From Roseiarcus sp963721905 (lineage in GTDB: Bacteria; Pseudomonadota; Alphaproteobacteria; Rhizobiales; Beijerinckiaceae), in NCBI GenBank assembly GCA_963721905.1, contig CAVRMF010000026.1, positions 47,758-111,757 on the forward strand: a stretch of DNA of 64,000 nucleotides. Reading direction: 5' to 3'. The notes under the pieces were generated by a model, which saw only the letters and a list, made by a program, of their open reading frames with translations, did no database searches and had not been told where the DNA came from. Positions 7,792-15,981 of this stretch are shown here, piece by piece. Every line of letters starts with the position of its first letter. Positions within the stretch are counted from its first letter, which is position 1. The position numbers were made by a program, and so were the translations under genes.

Positions 7792-8162
7792 TTTTCGCCG
7801 GCGCGGCCCGAGCCGGGGACACAGAATTCCTGTTCGACGCGCTGCACGGCCGGACGGCCTATCACGCGTCCTGGGACAGGCTGATGAAGCTCGTCCAGCC
7901 GACGCCCGACTGGCTCGTTCAGTTCAACAGGGACTTTGACGGGGTGTCGGGAGAAATCACCGAACTGACCATCGACGGCAAGCCCTATTCGCTCTCGTTC
8001 GTCTGCGAGCCAGCCGCTTGCGAGGCGCACAAGTTCGTGGTGCTGTTCGACGCGGGCGGCGCGCGCGCCTACGGCGCGCTCGGCGGCAAGGACAACGACC
8101 CGGCCTTCTTCGGCGCGCCGTCGCAGGCCGAGCAGGACGCGATGGCGAAGGCGGTGAAGTGA
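7785..8162 (+). CDS. Ivy-like inhibitor of vertebrate-type lysozyme
   Basis: The mature region (GDTEFLFDALHG to the end) resembles the Ivy family of periplasmic C-type lysozyme inhibitors. The CEPAACEAHKFVVLFD segment corresponds to the CKPHDC loop that plugs the lysozyme active site; the loop histidine is not conserved here, so inhibition is not assured. The first ATG (7785) gives only MTVFAGAARA before the predicted cleavage site, too short for a signal peptide. Upstream in frame, codons from the dispersed repeat read SLLAMTVFAGAARA preceded by LDCFVA, a plausible signal core. An in-frame GTG at 7632, two bases after the preceding stop, could be the true start. Confidence 0.65.
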   Translation: MTVFAGAARAGDTEFLFDALHGRTAYHASWDRLMKLVQPTPDWLVQFNRDFDGVSGEITELTIDGKPYSLSFVCEPAACEAHKFVVLFDAGGARAYGALGGKDNDPAFFGAPSQAEQDAMAKAVK

Positions 8163-8280
8163 CACGGCGGCCTGTCGGGCGCTCGGCTTCGACCAGGGAC
8201 GCCGTGCTGAAAGATTGATCCTTCGCGAGGCCCGGCTTGGGCTATTGTCGAGGCGGCAGGACTTTTGAAGAGGCGTGAAA

Positions 8281-9469
8281 ATGGATTCCCTCGTCACTGA
8301 AGAGCTGAAGCGTTACGAACCCGAACTCATCGCGATCCGCCACGACATCCATTCCAATCCGGAAGTCGGGTTCGAGGAGGTGCGCACCGCCAAGCTGGTC
8401 GCCGACCGCCTGCGCGGCTGGGGCGTCGAGGTCAGCGAAGGTATCGCCAAGACCGGCGTCGTCGGGACGGTGAAGGGCAAGCGGGCCGGACAGCGGGCGA
8501 TCGGCCTGCGCGCCGATCTGGACGCCCTCTATATCCGCGAGTTCGACTGGACTGGACTATGCCTCCCGCGTTCCCGGCAAGATGCATGCCTGCGGCCATG
8601 ACGGCCATGCCACGATGTTGCTAGGCGCCGCGCGCTATCTCGCAGAGCATCCTGATTTTGGCGGCACGGTCCATTTCATCTTCCAGCCTGCCGAAGAGGG
8701 TCTTGGGGGCGGCCGCTTGATGATCGAGGAAGGTCTGTTCGATCGCTTCCCGGTTGAGGCCGTCTACGGGATGCACAATGCCCCGGGGCTGCCGGTCGGC
8801 AAATTCGCCACCCGCACCGGCCCCTTTCTCGCCGCCAGCGACAGCTGGACCGTGACCTTCCGCGGGCCCGGCGGCCACGGCGGCGCGGGCGCTCATCTGA
8901 CGAGCGATCCTACGGTCGTTCAGGCGCATTTCGTTCTGGCGCTGCAGACAATCGTCGGGCGCAATGTGGCGGCGGTCGAGACGGCGGTGGTCAGCGTCGG
9001 CCATATCGCCGGCGGCGACTTCGGCTCGCCCAACATCATCCCGTCGGAGCTCGTCGTTCGCGGCACTTCGCGCTCCTACAAGCCCGAAGTCCGCGATCTC
9101 CTGCAGAAGCGAATCACGGAATTGGCGCATGCGCTGGCCGGCGCCTATGGATGCACGTCGGAGGTCGACTATGACCGGCGTTATCCGCCGCTGGTCACTC
9201 ACGCCGAGCAGACCGCAGTCTCGGTGGCGGCGGCGGCCGCGCTGGTCGGCCTGGAGAACGTCGCCGCCAACGAGTCCCCGAAGACGGGCTCTGAGGATTT
9301 CGCTTTTATGCTGGAGGCGCGGCCGGGCGGATTCGTGATGATTGGCAATGGCGTCGAGCCCGACGGCTCGTTCCACAACGTCCACACGCCACTCTATGAC
9401 TTCAACGACAAAATCCTGACCCTCGGCGCCGGCTATTGGGTCAGCCTGGTCCAGCAGGAACTCGCCTAG
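8281..9469 (+). pseudogene. M20D amidohydrolase (hippurate hydrolase/IAA-amino-acid hydrolase type), frameshifted
   Basis: The reading frame from ATG 8281 carries IRHDIHSNPEVGFEE and LRADLDAL. It then shifts to the next frame, which continues with the metal-binding MHACGHDGHATML, QPAEEGLGGG and the C-terminal GSEDFAFM. Removing one T from GAGTTC at 8539-8544 restores a continuous protein of about 395 residues, the normal length for a di-metal M20D peptidase. The shift is either a sequencing error or a true inactivating insertion. The gene stands alone, with the phosphatase operon convergent downstream. Confidence 0.85.
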
Positions 9470-9480
9470 CGACAAGCCTC

Positions 9481-9993
9481 TTAAGCCAGCTCCAGGGTGA
9501 ACGGCGTTCCCTCGAAGCATTCCTCGCCACGGCCGATTTCCGCGATGGCGTCGTTCATGCGCCCGTCGCGCTGAAGCGCGGAATCGGCGAGCGCAACGAG
9601 GCGCGCGTTGGGGGTCGCGGTCGGCGAGGCGGCGCGCAAGGCGCGGGCGACGGCGAACTCGTCGCGCGCAGGCGCAAGCGCACACGCGGCGACATAGGCG
9701 GCGGCGGTCGAGCGGCTGACGCCGGCGAAGCAATGGATCACCATCGGCTCCGCGCGATCCCAAGCGTAGACGAATCCGAGGAAGTCATCGAGATGCGCGG
9801 CTTCCGGCAGGACCTGGCCGGGCACGGGCGCGACAATGTCCGATACGGCGAGATAAAGGTGGCGCTCGGGCACGATTCCGGCGGGACGCGAGACCTCCGT
9901 GCCCGGGCTCAAAAGTGTAACGAGAGCGCGCGCGCCGGTCCGGGCGACGGTGTCTCCGATCAGGGCGAGCGAGCAGACATGAAGGCGCGGCAT
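9481..9993 (-). CDS. Tyrosine/dual-specificity phosphatase-like protein
   Basis: A 170-residue cytosolic protein with the cysteine phosphatase signature HCFAGVSRST (HC-x5-R) around residues 88-97. An upstream aspartate in HLDDFLGFV could lie near the general-acid position. The N-terminus MPRLHVCSLALIGDTV resembles small bacterial PTP-like proteins. It is the last gene of a minus-strand run with the HD hydrolase (12-base gap). The physiological substrate is unknown. Confidence 0.8.
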   Translation of the reverse strand: MPRLHVCSLALIGDTVARTGARALVTLLSPGTEVSRPAGIVPERHLYLAVSDIVAPVPGQVLPEAAHLDDFLGFVYAWDRAEPMVIHCFAGVSRSTAAAYVAACALAPARDEFAVARALRAASPTATPNARLVALADSALQRDGRMNDAIAEIGRGEECFEGTPFTLELA

Positions 9994-10004
9994 CGGAGCG
10001 TCTC

Positions 10005-10616
10005 TTAGAGCTTGGCCACAGCGGCGTCGAGTTCCGCGAAACGACTGAGGAAACGCTCTTCCGCCTCCTGTGGACGCATCGGCTCGAGAAAGGCGACAAA
10101 TTCGCCGATCGGCAGCTCCGGCTCGCCGAAGAGCCTGCGCGCTTCGGCGATCGTGAAACCGGCGAGCGCGGTCGCCTCGATATAGGCGGAGGCCCGGTCG
10201 ACCGCCTTGATCTGGCGGGCGAGGTCGGCCGTCCGCTCGGCGGGGAGGCCGAAGCGAATGTGGATGGCGCGCTGCAGGCGTTGCTCAATCCGTTTGTAGT
10301 CGCCGCCGATCGCCGCCTTGAACGGCGAGATCATGTCGCCGATCACATATTCGGGCGCGTCATGCAAAAGCGCGGCCAGGCGCGCCTGCGGCGGCGAGCT
10401 CGAGGCGGCGGCGGCGAACAGCGCCTCGACGAGCAGCGAATGCTGCGCGACGGAAAAGATCTCCGGCCCCCGAGTCTGGCCGTTCCAGCGGGCGACGCGC
10501 GCAAGACCGTGGGCGATGTCGGCGATCTCGACGTCGACCGGCGATGGATCGATTAGGTCGAGCCGCCGCCCGGACAGCATGCGCTGCCAGGCGCGATGCG
10601 TTCGGCTTTCGCTCAT
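10005..10616 (-). CDS. HD-domain hydrolase (YfbR-like 5'-nucleotidase family)
   Basis: A 203-residue HD protein. The metal ligands are visible in VAQHSLLVEALF and LAALLHDAPEYVIGDMISP, followed by a distal aspartate in IKAVDRASAYIE. These proteins dephosphorylate deoxyribonucleoside monophosphates, a role inferred from the family. ATG 10616 overlaps the tag stop codon (ATGA), so it is translationally coupled to tag. Confidence 0.85.
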   Translation of the reverse strand: MSESRTHRAWQRMLSGRRLDLIDPSPVDVEIADIAHGLARVARWNGQTRGPEIFSVAQHSLLVEALFAAAASSSPPQARLAALLHDAPEYVIGDMISPFKAAIGGDYKRIEQRLQRAIHIRFGLPAERTADLARQIKAVDRASAYIEATALAGFTIAEARRLFGEPELPIGEFVAFLEPMRPQEAEERFLSRFAELDAAVAKL

Positions 10617-11251
10617 GGTCCGAAGTCGCGCGCGAGCGACTTGCAAGCGTCGTGGCGGCAGCAGTCGACCAGATGATCGTTGACCATGCCCGTGGCCTGC
10701 ATGAAGGCATAGATGATGGTTGGCCCGACGAAATTGCCGCCGCGCGTGCGTAAGTCCTTGGAGATCGCGCGCGCGACCTCGGTCTCGGCGGGCAGCTCGG
10801 CAAGACTGCGGCGTGCGTTCTGGATCGGCCGTCCGTCGACGAAACTCCACAAATGCCGGGCAAAGCCTTGCCTTTCGACAAGGTCGAGATAGATGCGCGC
10901 GAGCGCGACCGTCGCCTCGATCTTGGCGCGATTGCGCACGATGCCCGCATCGAGCATCAGCGCCTCCTTCTTGGCCGCGTTCCAGCGCACGATCCTCTCC
11001 GGCTCGAACCCGTCGAACGCGGCTCGGAAGGCCGGGCGCTTGCGCAGGATGGTGATCCAGGACAGGCCCGCCTGGAACCCGTCAAGGACGAGCTTCTCGA
11101 AGAGGGCCCGGTCGTCATATTCGGGCGTTCCCCATTCCTCGTCGTGGTAGGCCACGTAGAGCGGGTCGGCGCCTGGCCACGGGCAACGCATGAGCCCATC
11201 GGCGCCGCGCACGGCTGTGACGACTCGTTGCGGCTTCTCTCGATCCGGCAT
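10613..11251 (-). CDS. tag: DNA-3-methyladenine glycosylase I
   Basis: A 212-residue base-excision repair enzyme that removes 3-methyladenine from alkylated DNA. The family hallmarks are RCPWPGADPLYVAYHDEEWG near the N-terminus, LVLDGFQAGLSWITILRKR, and the C-terminal zinc site residues in NDHLVDCCRH together with the early Cys and His. ATG 11251 is preceded by GAGGAGCGC. It heads a unit with the HD hydrolase and phosphatase; the YedK-type protein upstream is also a DNA-damage response gene. Confidence 0.93.
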   Translation of the reverse strand: MPDREKPQRVVTAVRGADGLMRCPWPGADPLYVAYHDEEWGTPEYDDRALFEKLVLDGFQAGLSWITILRKRPAFRAAFDGFEPERIVRWNAAKKEALMLDAGIVRNRAKIEATVALARIYLDLVERQGFARHLWSFVDGRPIQNARRSLAELPAETEVARAISKDLRTRGGNFVGPTIIYAFMQATGMVNDHLVDCCRHDACKSLARDFGP

Positions 11252-11310
11252 GCGCTCCTCTTTGAATCTTCGCCTCGTCCTCATCGCGCGTCGCGCGCCG
11301 GCCGGCAAGA

Positions 11311-12042
11311 TCAGATGAGCAACCCGCCGCCGGCTGCGCGGATCGGCGCCGCAATCGGCCGCTGCAGGCTCTCGTCATCGTTGGCGAAATGATTGACCGC
11401 CGGCCCGATTTCGACGAGCTCGAGCGCCGGATCGGGCGCAGGTTTCAGGAGCGCGAGCGCCTTGGCGGCTCCGACGCCCTCCACGTCGAGCCAGGGAACG
11501 AACTCGCCGGGCTCGAGGATCGCCGGCATGCGGTCGTGCACGAGCGCCGCAAGCGAGTTGGCCGAGGTCGTGATGATGCACGCCGTATCGATCTCCCCGC
11601 CGGTCGGGTCGCACCAGGTCTCGTAAAGACCGGCAAACCCCATTGGCTCGCCGCTCACGCGCCGGATGAGATAGGGCCGCTTGACCACGGCGCGTCCGCC
11701 CGGATGAGCGCCCTTCCGCCATTCGTAGAACCCGTCGGCGATGACGAGGCACCGCCGCCGCTTAAGCGCCGCGCCGTAGCTTGGCCTGTCAGCCATCGTT
11801 TCCGCGCGGGCGTTGATGATAAGCGGAAAGCCCTTCGGGTCCTTGACGAACCCGGGCAGAAAGCCCCAGCGCATGAGTTGGAAATGCCGGACGGCGCCGG
11901 CGCTCCGAGGTTCGGCGGTGACCACCGGAATGGGCTGCGTCGGCGCGATGTTGTAGCGCGGGGGAAAATTCGGGGTCTCCCGATAGGCGAAATAGGCGCG
12001 CACCGCTTCGGGGGGCAAAGTAATCGCATACCGTCCGCACAA
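11311..12042 (-). CDS. yedK: SOS response-associated peptidase family protein (YedK/HMCES)
   Basis: A 243-residue protein starting MCGRYAITLPP, where Cys2 becomes the catalytic residue after Met removal and links covalently to abasic sites in single-stranded DNA. Other conserved elements are YNIAPTQPIPV, NARAETM, DGFYEW and the histidine in VHDRMPAIL. Full length for the family. Its neighbour tag suggests a small DNA-repair cluster, with the IS481 element lying upstream in what may be its promoter side. Confidence 0.93.
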   Translation of the reverse strand: MCGRYAITLPPEAVRAYFAYRETPNFPPRYNIAPTQPIPVVTAEPRSAGAVRHFQLMRWGFLPGFVKDPKGFPLIINARAETMADRPSYGAALKRRRCLVIADGFYEWRKGAHPGGRAVVKRPYLIRRVSGEPMGFAGLYETWCDPTGGEIDTACIITTSANSLAALVHDRMPAILEPGEFVPWLDVEGVGAAKALALLKPAPDPALELVEIGPAVNHFANDDESLQRPIAAPIRAAGGGLLI

Positions 12043-12157
12043 TCGCGCTGCTCCCGACGGCGCCGCGCGCCAAGCTGACTGCCTTTCGCGTCGGCATCAG
12101 CCCTGGCGCCAATTAACCTTTACGAAGAACTGGCGTCGCCTTCCGCGACGCGAGGTT

Positions 12158-13123
12158 CTAGGTGTGTGGTCCCGGAATGAGATGGCGCGGGTTGATTTTG
12201 AAGGCGGCGGGGTCGTTCGTCCATGCATTGCAGATGGCCTGATAGGGCGTTCGCCATTTTAGCGCCTTTAGGTGCTTGGCGAAGTTATAGGCTGTGACGA
12301 AGGCCAGTACGTGCGCCTTGAGGCTTTCGAGGTCTTCGTAGTGGAAGACTTTGACCGTGGCGTCTTTGATGGTTCGGTTCATTCGCTCTGCCTGGCCGTT
12401 GGTCCAGGGATGATAGGGCTTGGTCAATCGGTGCTCGATCCCATGTTCGATGCAGACGCGATCGAAGATGTGCGGGCCGAGGAGACGCCGGCTGGGGCCT
12501 TCGCGATTCTTGGGCAGATCGGCGAAGGCCATACCGTTATCGGTTAGCACGGTGTGGATTTTGTAGGGGAAGGCGGCCACGACATTTCTCAGAAAAGCTG
12601 CTCCCTCCTTCTTTCCGGCGCTGTCGTGGAACTCGACGTAGGTGAATTTCGAGATCCGGTCGATCGCCAGGAACATGACCAGCTTGCCGTCGGTGTGTCG
12701 CAGTTCGCAGCTGTCAATGTGGACATAGCCGATCTGGTAGCTCTTGAACCGGTTGCGCTTGTCGCTGGCTTCTTCCTTCGGCAGCCTGGAGATCCCATGC
12801 CGCTGGAGGCAACGGTGCAGGGCGCTCCGGCTGAGATTGGGAATGGCATCCCTCAGGCAGCCCAGCACGTCGTCCAGCGGCAACAGCGTCTTCTGGCGGA
12901 ATGCCACCACGATGGCCTCCTCGGCTGGCGTCAGCACCGTGCTCTTCGGAGCCTTCGGCCCCATCGGCGCATCGGCCGTCGTGGTCCGCTGGCGCCACTT
13001 CCGCACAGTCTTGGGGTTCAGGTCGTAGCGCGCTGCAAGGGAGCGGGCGCTCTCTTTCGACGCTTGGAGCTCGGCTCGAATACGCGGCGTCGTGCGGGCG
13101 CTGCCATGCAGAACGCTTGCCAT
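12158..13123 (-). CDS. IS481 family transposase
   Basis: A 321-residue transposase with an N-terminal helix-turn-helix (SLAARYDLNPKTVRKWRQR) and an rve integrase core. The core shows HIDSCELRH, then TVLTDNGMAF and the glutamate region PWTNGQAERMNRTIKD. ATG 13123 follows GGAGGAGGA on the minus strand. It appears intact. The stop is supplied by the terminal inverted repeat. Confidence 0.95.
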   Translation of the reverse strand: MASVLHGSARTTPRIRAELQASKESARSLAARYDLNPKTVRKWRQRTTTADAPMGPKAPKSTVLTPAEEAIVVAFRQKTLLPLDDVLGCLRDAIPNLSRSALHRCLQRHGISRLPKEEASDKRNRFKSYQIGYVHIDSCELRHTDGKLVMFLAIDRISKFTYVEFHDSAGKKEGAAFLRNVVAAFPYKIHTVLTDNGMAFADLPKNREGPSRRLLGPHIFDRVCIEHGIEHRLTKPYHPWTNGQAERMNRTIKDATVKVFHYEDLESLKAHVLAFVTAYNFAKHLKALKWRTPYQAICNAWTNDPAAFKINPRHLIPGPHT

Positions 13124-13190
13124 AGGACATCCTCCTCCTGACAACTCAGGAACGATGATGCACCATTACATTCCGGGACTGCACACCTAG
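12158..13190 (-). mobile_element. IS481-family insertion sequence
   Basis: The element is 1033 bases with 22-base terminal inverted repeats at 12158-12179 and 13169-13190 that differ at two positions (CTAGGTGTG then TG or CA, then GTCCCGGAATG). The transposase stop codon TAG lies within the left terminal repeat. I see no clear target duplication. It lies between yedK and a small gene at 13201, probably separating the latter from its original promoter. Confidence 0.9.
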
Positions 13191-13200
13191 TATGCCGGCG

Positions 13201-13458
13201 ATGTCGATCGCCATGCAAATCGCGCTTCAGGATCGCCGCGACGACGACGCGCGCCAGGCGGCCCTGACCTATGTCGGGGAGGCCTTCGCCCTGGCCGCGC
13301 TCGACGGAATCGGCGTCGACGACCTGGCGGAGGCCGCCCTTTGCGCGGCGATGTGCGAACTCGTCGCGATCCACGGCGAGGACAATGCCGCGCTCATCGC
13401 CGGGCGCCTCGCCGATCGCGCCTCGGCCGGAGAATTCTCGGTCTCGCGGCGGCAATAG
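13201..13458 (+). CDS. Small conserved-looking hypothetical protein
   Basis: An acidic, alanine-rich, helical protein of about 85 residues (MSIAMQIALQDRRDDDARQA at the start, ending SVSRRQ). I do not recognise the family. The start is only 11 bases downstream of the IS481 right end, so either its upstream region or its real N-terminus may have been displaced. An in-frame ATG at 13192 would add three residues. No signal peptide or membrane segment is visible. Confidence 0.5.
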   Translation: MSIAMQIALQDRRDDDARQAALTYVGEAFALAALDGIGVDDLAEAALCAAMCELVAIHGEDNAALIAGRLADRASAGEFSVSRRQ

Positions 13459-13568
13459 CGGCCGCATCCCTCGCGCGATTTGACCGTCGCTAGACGCGGC
13501 CAATACACTTCGCCATCTCCATCGGCGCCGCGGTCGGACGCCAAGGCGCCGTCCTCGAGGAAATCCGC

Positions 13569-14552
13569 ATGACGTTTCGCGCCATTCGAGCCGATAAGAC
13601 CGAAGCCGGGCAGGACGTCCGTTTCGTCGAGATGGAGGACTCCGAGCTTATGGACGGCGACGTGACCGTTCGCGTCACGCATTCGACCGTCAACTACAAG
13701 GACGGGCTCGCGCTCTCCGGCAAGTCGGCGATCATCCGCCGCTTTCCGATGGTGCTCGGCATCGACCTCGCGGGCGTCGTGGCTGCCTCAACCCGCGCGG
13801 ACTTCGCTCCCGGCGACGAAGTGATCGTGAACGGCTTTGGGCTCAGCGAGACCCATTTCGGCGGCTATGCTGAGAAGGCGCGGGTGAAGGGCGATTGGCT
13901 CGTCAGGCTGCCGGCGGGCCTGACCCGGGCCGAGGCGATGGCGATCGGCACCGCCGGCTATACCGCGATGCTGGCGGTGATGGCGATCGAGCGGCACGGC
14001 CTGACGCCGGCCTCGGGACCGGCGCTGGTGACGGGCGCCGCGGGCGGCGTCGGTTCGACCGCCATTTCGCTGCTGGCCGACAAGGGTTGGACGGTGATCG
14101 CTTCCACCGGCCGATCGAGCGAAGCCGACTATCTCAAGCATTTGGGGGCGTCCGATATCATCGAGCGCGCCTCCCTCTCGGCGCCGGGCAAACCGCTCGG
14201 CAAGGAGCAGTGGGCGGCAGCTGTCGACAGCGTCGGCTCACAGACGCTGGCCAATGTGTTGGCCCAGACGCGCTATGGCGGCGCCGTCGCTGCTTGCGGG
14301 CTCGCGGGCGGCATGGACCTGCCCGCGACGGTCGCTCCCTTCATCCTGCGCGCGGTGACCCTGTTCGGCATCGACAGCGTCCATTGTCCGATGACGCATC
14401 GGCTGGAAGCGTGGCGTCGACTGGCGAGCGACCTCGACCGCAAGAAGCTCGCAGCGATGACGCAAACGATCCCGTTCGACCAGACGTTCGAAGCCGGCCG
14501 CCGCATTCTGAAGGGCGAGACGCGCGGGCGTCTCGTCGTGACGATCGGATAG
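13569..14552 (+). CDS. acuI: Acrylyl-CoA reductase-type MDR oxidoreductase
   Basis: A 327-residue zinc-independent medium-chain dehydrogenase/reductase of the YhdH/AcuI group, which reduces acryloyl-CoA to propionyl-CoA with NADPH. Visible are VNYKDGLALSGKSAIIRRFP, the nucleotide-binding VTGAAGGVGSTAI and the characteristic GIDSVHCPM region. Length matches the family. ATG 13569 is preferred over later methionines because of the conserved MTFRAI start. It is monocistronic here. Confidence 0.88.
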   Translation: MTFRAIRADKTEAGQDVRFVEMEDSELMDGDVTVRVTHSTVNYKDGLALSGKSAIIRRFPMVLGIDLAGVVAASTRADFAPGDEVIVNGFGLSETHFGGYAEKARVKGDWLVRLPAGLTRAEAMAIGTAGYTAMLAVMAIERHGLTPASGPALVTGAAGGVGSTAISLLADKGWTVIASTGRSSEADYLKHLGASDIIERASLSAPGKPLGKEQWAAAVDSVGSQTLANVLAQTRYGGAVAACGLAGGMDLPATVAPFILRAVTLFGIDSVHCPMTHRLEAWRRLASDLDRKKLAAMTQTIPFDQTFEAGRRILKGETRGRLVVTIG

Positions 14553-14731
14553 CCGCAAACCCGGGCCCTCGCCACTTGAGCGGACTGCCTCCCTCCACTA
14601 AAGAGATCGAAGGTGGCGGTCGTCGACACAGAGACCTCTTCCGGACGGATGTGTCACAAATGTGCAATCACTCTGCCGTTTCATGGGTTTAGAAAGGGAC
14701 GCGCGGCGATTCGGTGCGCGTGGATGACGAC

Positions 14732-15104
14732 ATGACGGACGACGCCGATAGCTTCAGTCTGCTCCTCGGGACCGACGTCCCGACTCGCGATTACAAAGCG
14801 GGCGAGACGATCTTCCGCGAGGGAGATCCAGGCAAGGAGTTTTACGTCGTTCAGCGGGGCCGCGTCCGTGTCCTGTCCGGGAACCGGCTGCTCGAAACCT
14901 TGGGCGAGAACGAGATTTTCGGCGAGATGGCGCTGGTCGAACTCCTCGCCACGAAGCGCGACCGTCGTGGCGGAGACGGACGTCACCGTCGCCCCGATAA
15001 CGGAAAAGCAGTATCTTTTTCTGGTCCGTCACACGCCGTACTTCGCGCTCAAAGTGATGCGGGTTCTGGCAAACCGGCTCAGGCACCAGAACAAAGCAGT
15101 CTGA
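14732..15104 (+). pseudogene. Cyclic-nucleotide-binding domain protein, frameshifted
   Basis: The first part, from ATG 14732, reads FREGDPGKEFYVVQRGRVRV and GENEIFGEMALV. The rest lies in the next frame: SSPRSATVVAETDVTVAPIT to the end HQNKAV. Removing one A from GAACTC at 14939-14944 gives the canonical GEMALVDSSPRSATV phosphate-binding cassette and a protein of about 123 residues. Unlike its paralogue at 3386 it keeps the conserved Glu and Arg for cAMP binding. GTG 14714 is an alternative start. No HTH follows. Confidence 0.75.
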
Positions 15105-15142
15105 CCGGGAGCGACCTCCCACGCCGCTGGCTTCGCCTATGT

Positions 15143-15754
15143 TCAGCTTCGCTCGACGTTCAGGAACATGCGGACGAGATCGGACAGGCTTGCGGCCTGG
15201 GTCTTCTTCATCACGTTGGCCCGGTGGACTTCGACGGTTCTCGGACTGATCCCCATTTCGTAGGCGATGATCTTGTTGGGCTGTCCTCGGATGAGACGGT
15301 CGAGCACCTCGGTCTCGCGCACGCTGAGCGCAGCCAATCGCGCCTGCGCTTTCTGCGTATTGGCCTCGTTCGTCTGCGACCCTTTACCGGAATCAAGGGC
15401 ATTGCGAATGGCCCCGATGAGGTCGTCGGCGCGGAACGGCTTTTCGAGAAGGTCGACCGCGCCTTGCTTCATCGCGCGAACGGCGAGCGCAACGTCGGCG
15501 TGGCCTGTCACGACAATAACCGGCACAGCAATCGAACGCGCCGATAGATGCGCGAGCAGCTCCATTCCGCTCATGCCAGGCATGCGGATGTCAGTCACGA
15601 CGCAGCCGACCGGCGCGTCGTCGATTGCGGCGAGGAATTCTGTCGCAGAGGCATAAGTCTTGACGTTGAGCCCCTCGTTCACCAGGAAGAGCCGGACCGA
15701 ATCGCGAAGGGCGTCGTCGTCATCGATCACGTGAACGATCTGCGTGTCGCTCAT
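15143..15754 (-). CDS. fixJ: FixJ-family response regulator
   Basis: A 203-residue regulator with a receiver domain (IDDDDALRDS, phospho-acceptor aspartate in CVVTDIRMPGMSG, conserved Lys in LLEKPF) and a C-terminal LuxR-type HTH (LSVRETEVLDRLIRGQPNKI). FixJ is activated by the oxygen sensor FixL and induces micro-oxic genes. Its ATG overlaps the TGA of the preceding fixL remnant, so the original operon was fixLJ. With most of fixL gone, the partner kinase may be the PAS kinase upstream or one encoded elsewhere. Confidence 0.85.
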   Translation of the reverse strand: MSDTQIVHVIDDDDALRDSVRLFLVNEGLNVKTYASATEFLAAIDDAPVGCVVTDIRMPGMSGMELLAHLSARSIAVPVIVVTGHADVALAVRAMKQGAVDLLEKPFRADDLIGAIRNALDSGKGSQTNEANTQKAQARLAALSVRETEVLDRLIRGQPNKIIAYEMGISPRTVEVHRANVMKKTQAASLSDLVRMFLNVERS

Positions 15755-15981
15755 TCTTCAATCTCCGCCGTCGTCAACGGCAAGGTGAAGCTGAGCGTCG
15801 TCCCCGCGCGAGGTCCCGACTTGGTCCAAATGCGCGCGTGATGGGCCTCAATGATCGACTTCGATATGGAAAGACCGACGCCCAATCCGGTCGCCCTCAT
15901 CGAGGTCAGGGGCTCAAACACCAACTCCCTTACCTCATCGGCAAGCCCGGGGCCATTGTCGGGGTCCGCAAAACGGAAAGG
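15751..15981 (-). pseudogene. FixL-type histidine kinase, C-terminal remnant
   Basis: About 76 codons read DPDNGPGLADEV (G1 box) and then GLGVGLSISKSIIEAHH (G2 box), ending TLPLTTAEIEE with TGA overlapping the fixJ start. This is the end of the HATPase domain of a FixL-type kinase. Everything upstream (heme PAS, H-box, N-box) is missing. The remnant follows the TGA of the PAS kinase directly and in the same frame, so a deletion may have joined the two genes. Confidence 0.75.

Noticed and set aside
6384..8162. A 592-codon open frame spanning the exported-protein and RAM genes into the Ivy-like gene
   Set aside because: Most of it is an arginine-rich shadow of the real genes. Only its last part, the Ivy-like domain, has family features.
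14637..14670. CACAAATGTG as a CRP/FNR-type site before the second CNB gene
   Set aside because: The half-sites are too short and the spacing does not match the known consensus closely enough to support a regulatory call.
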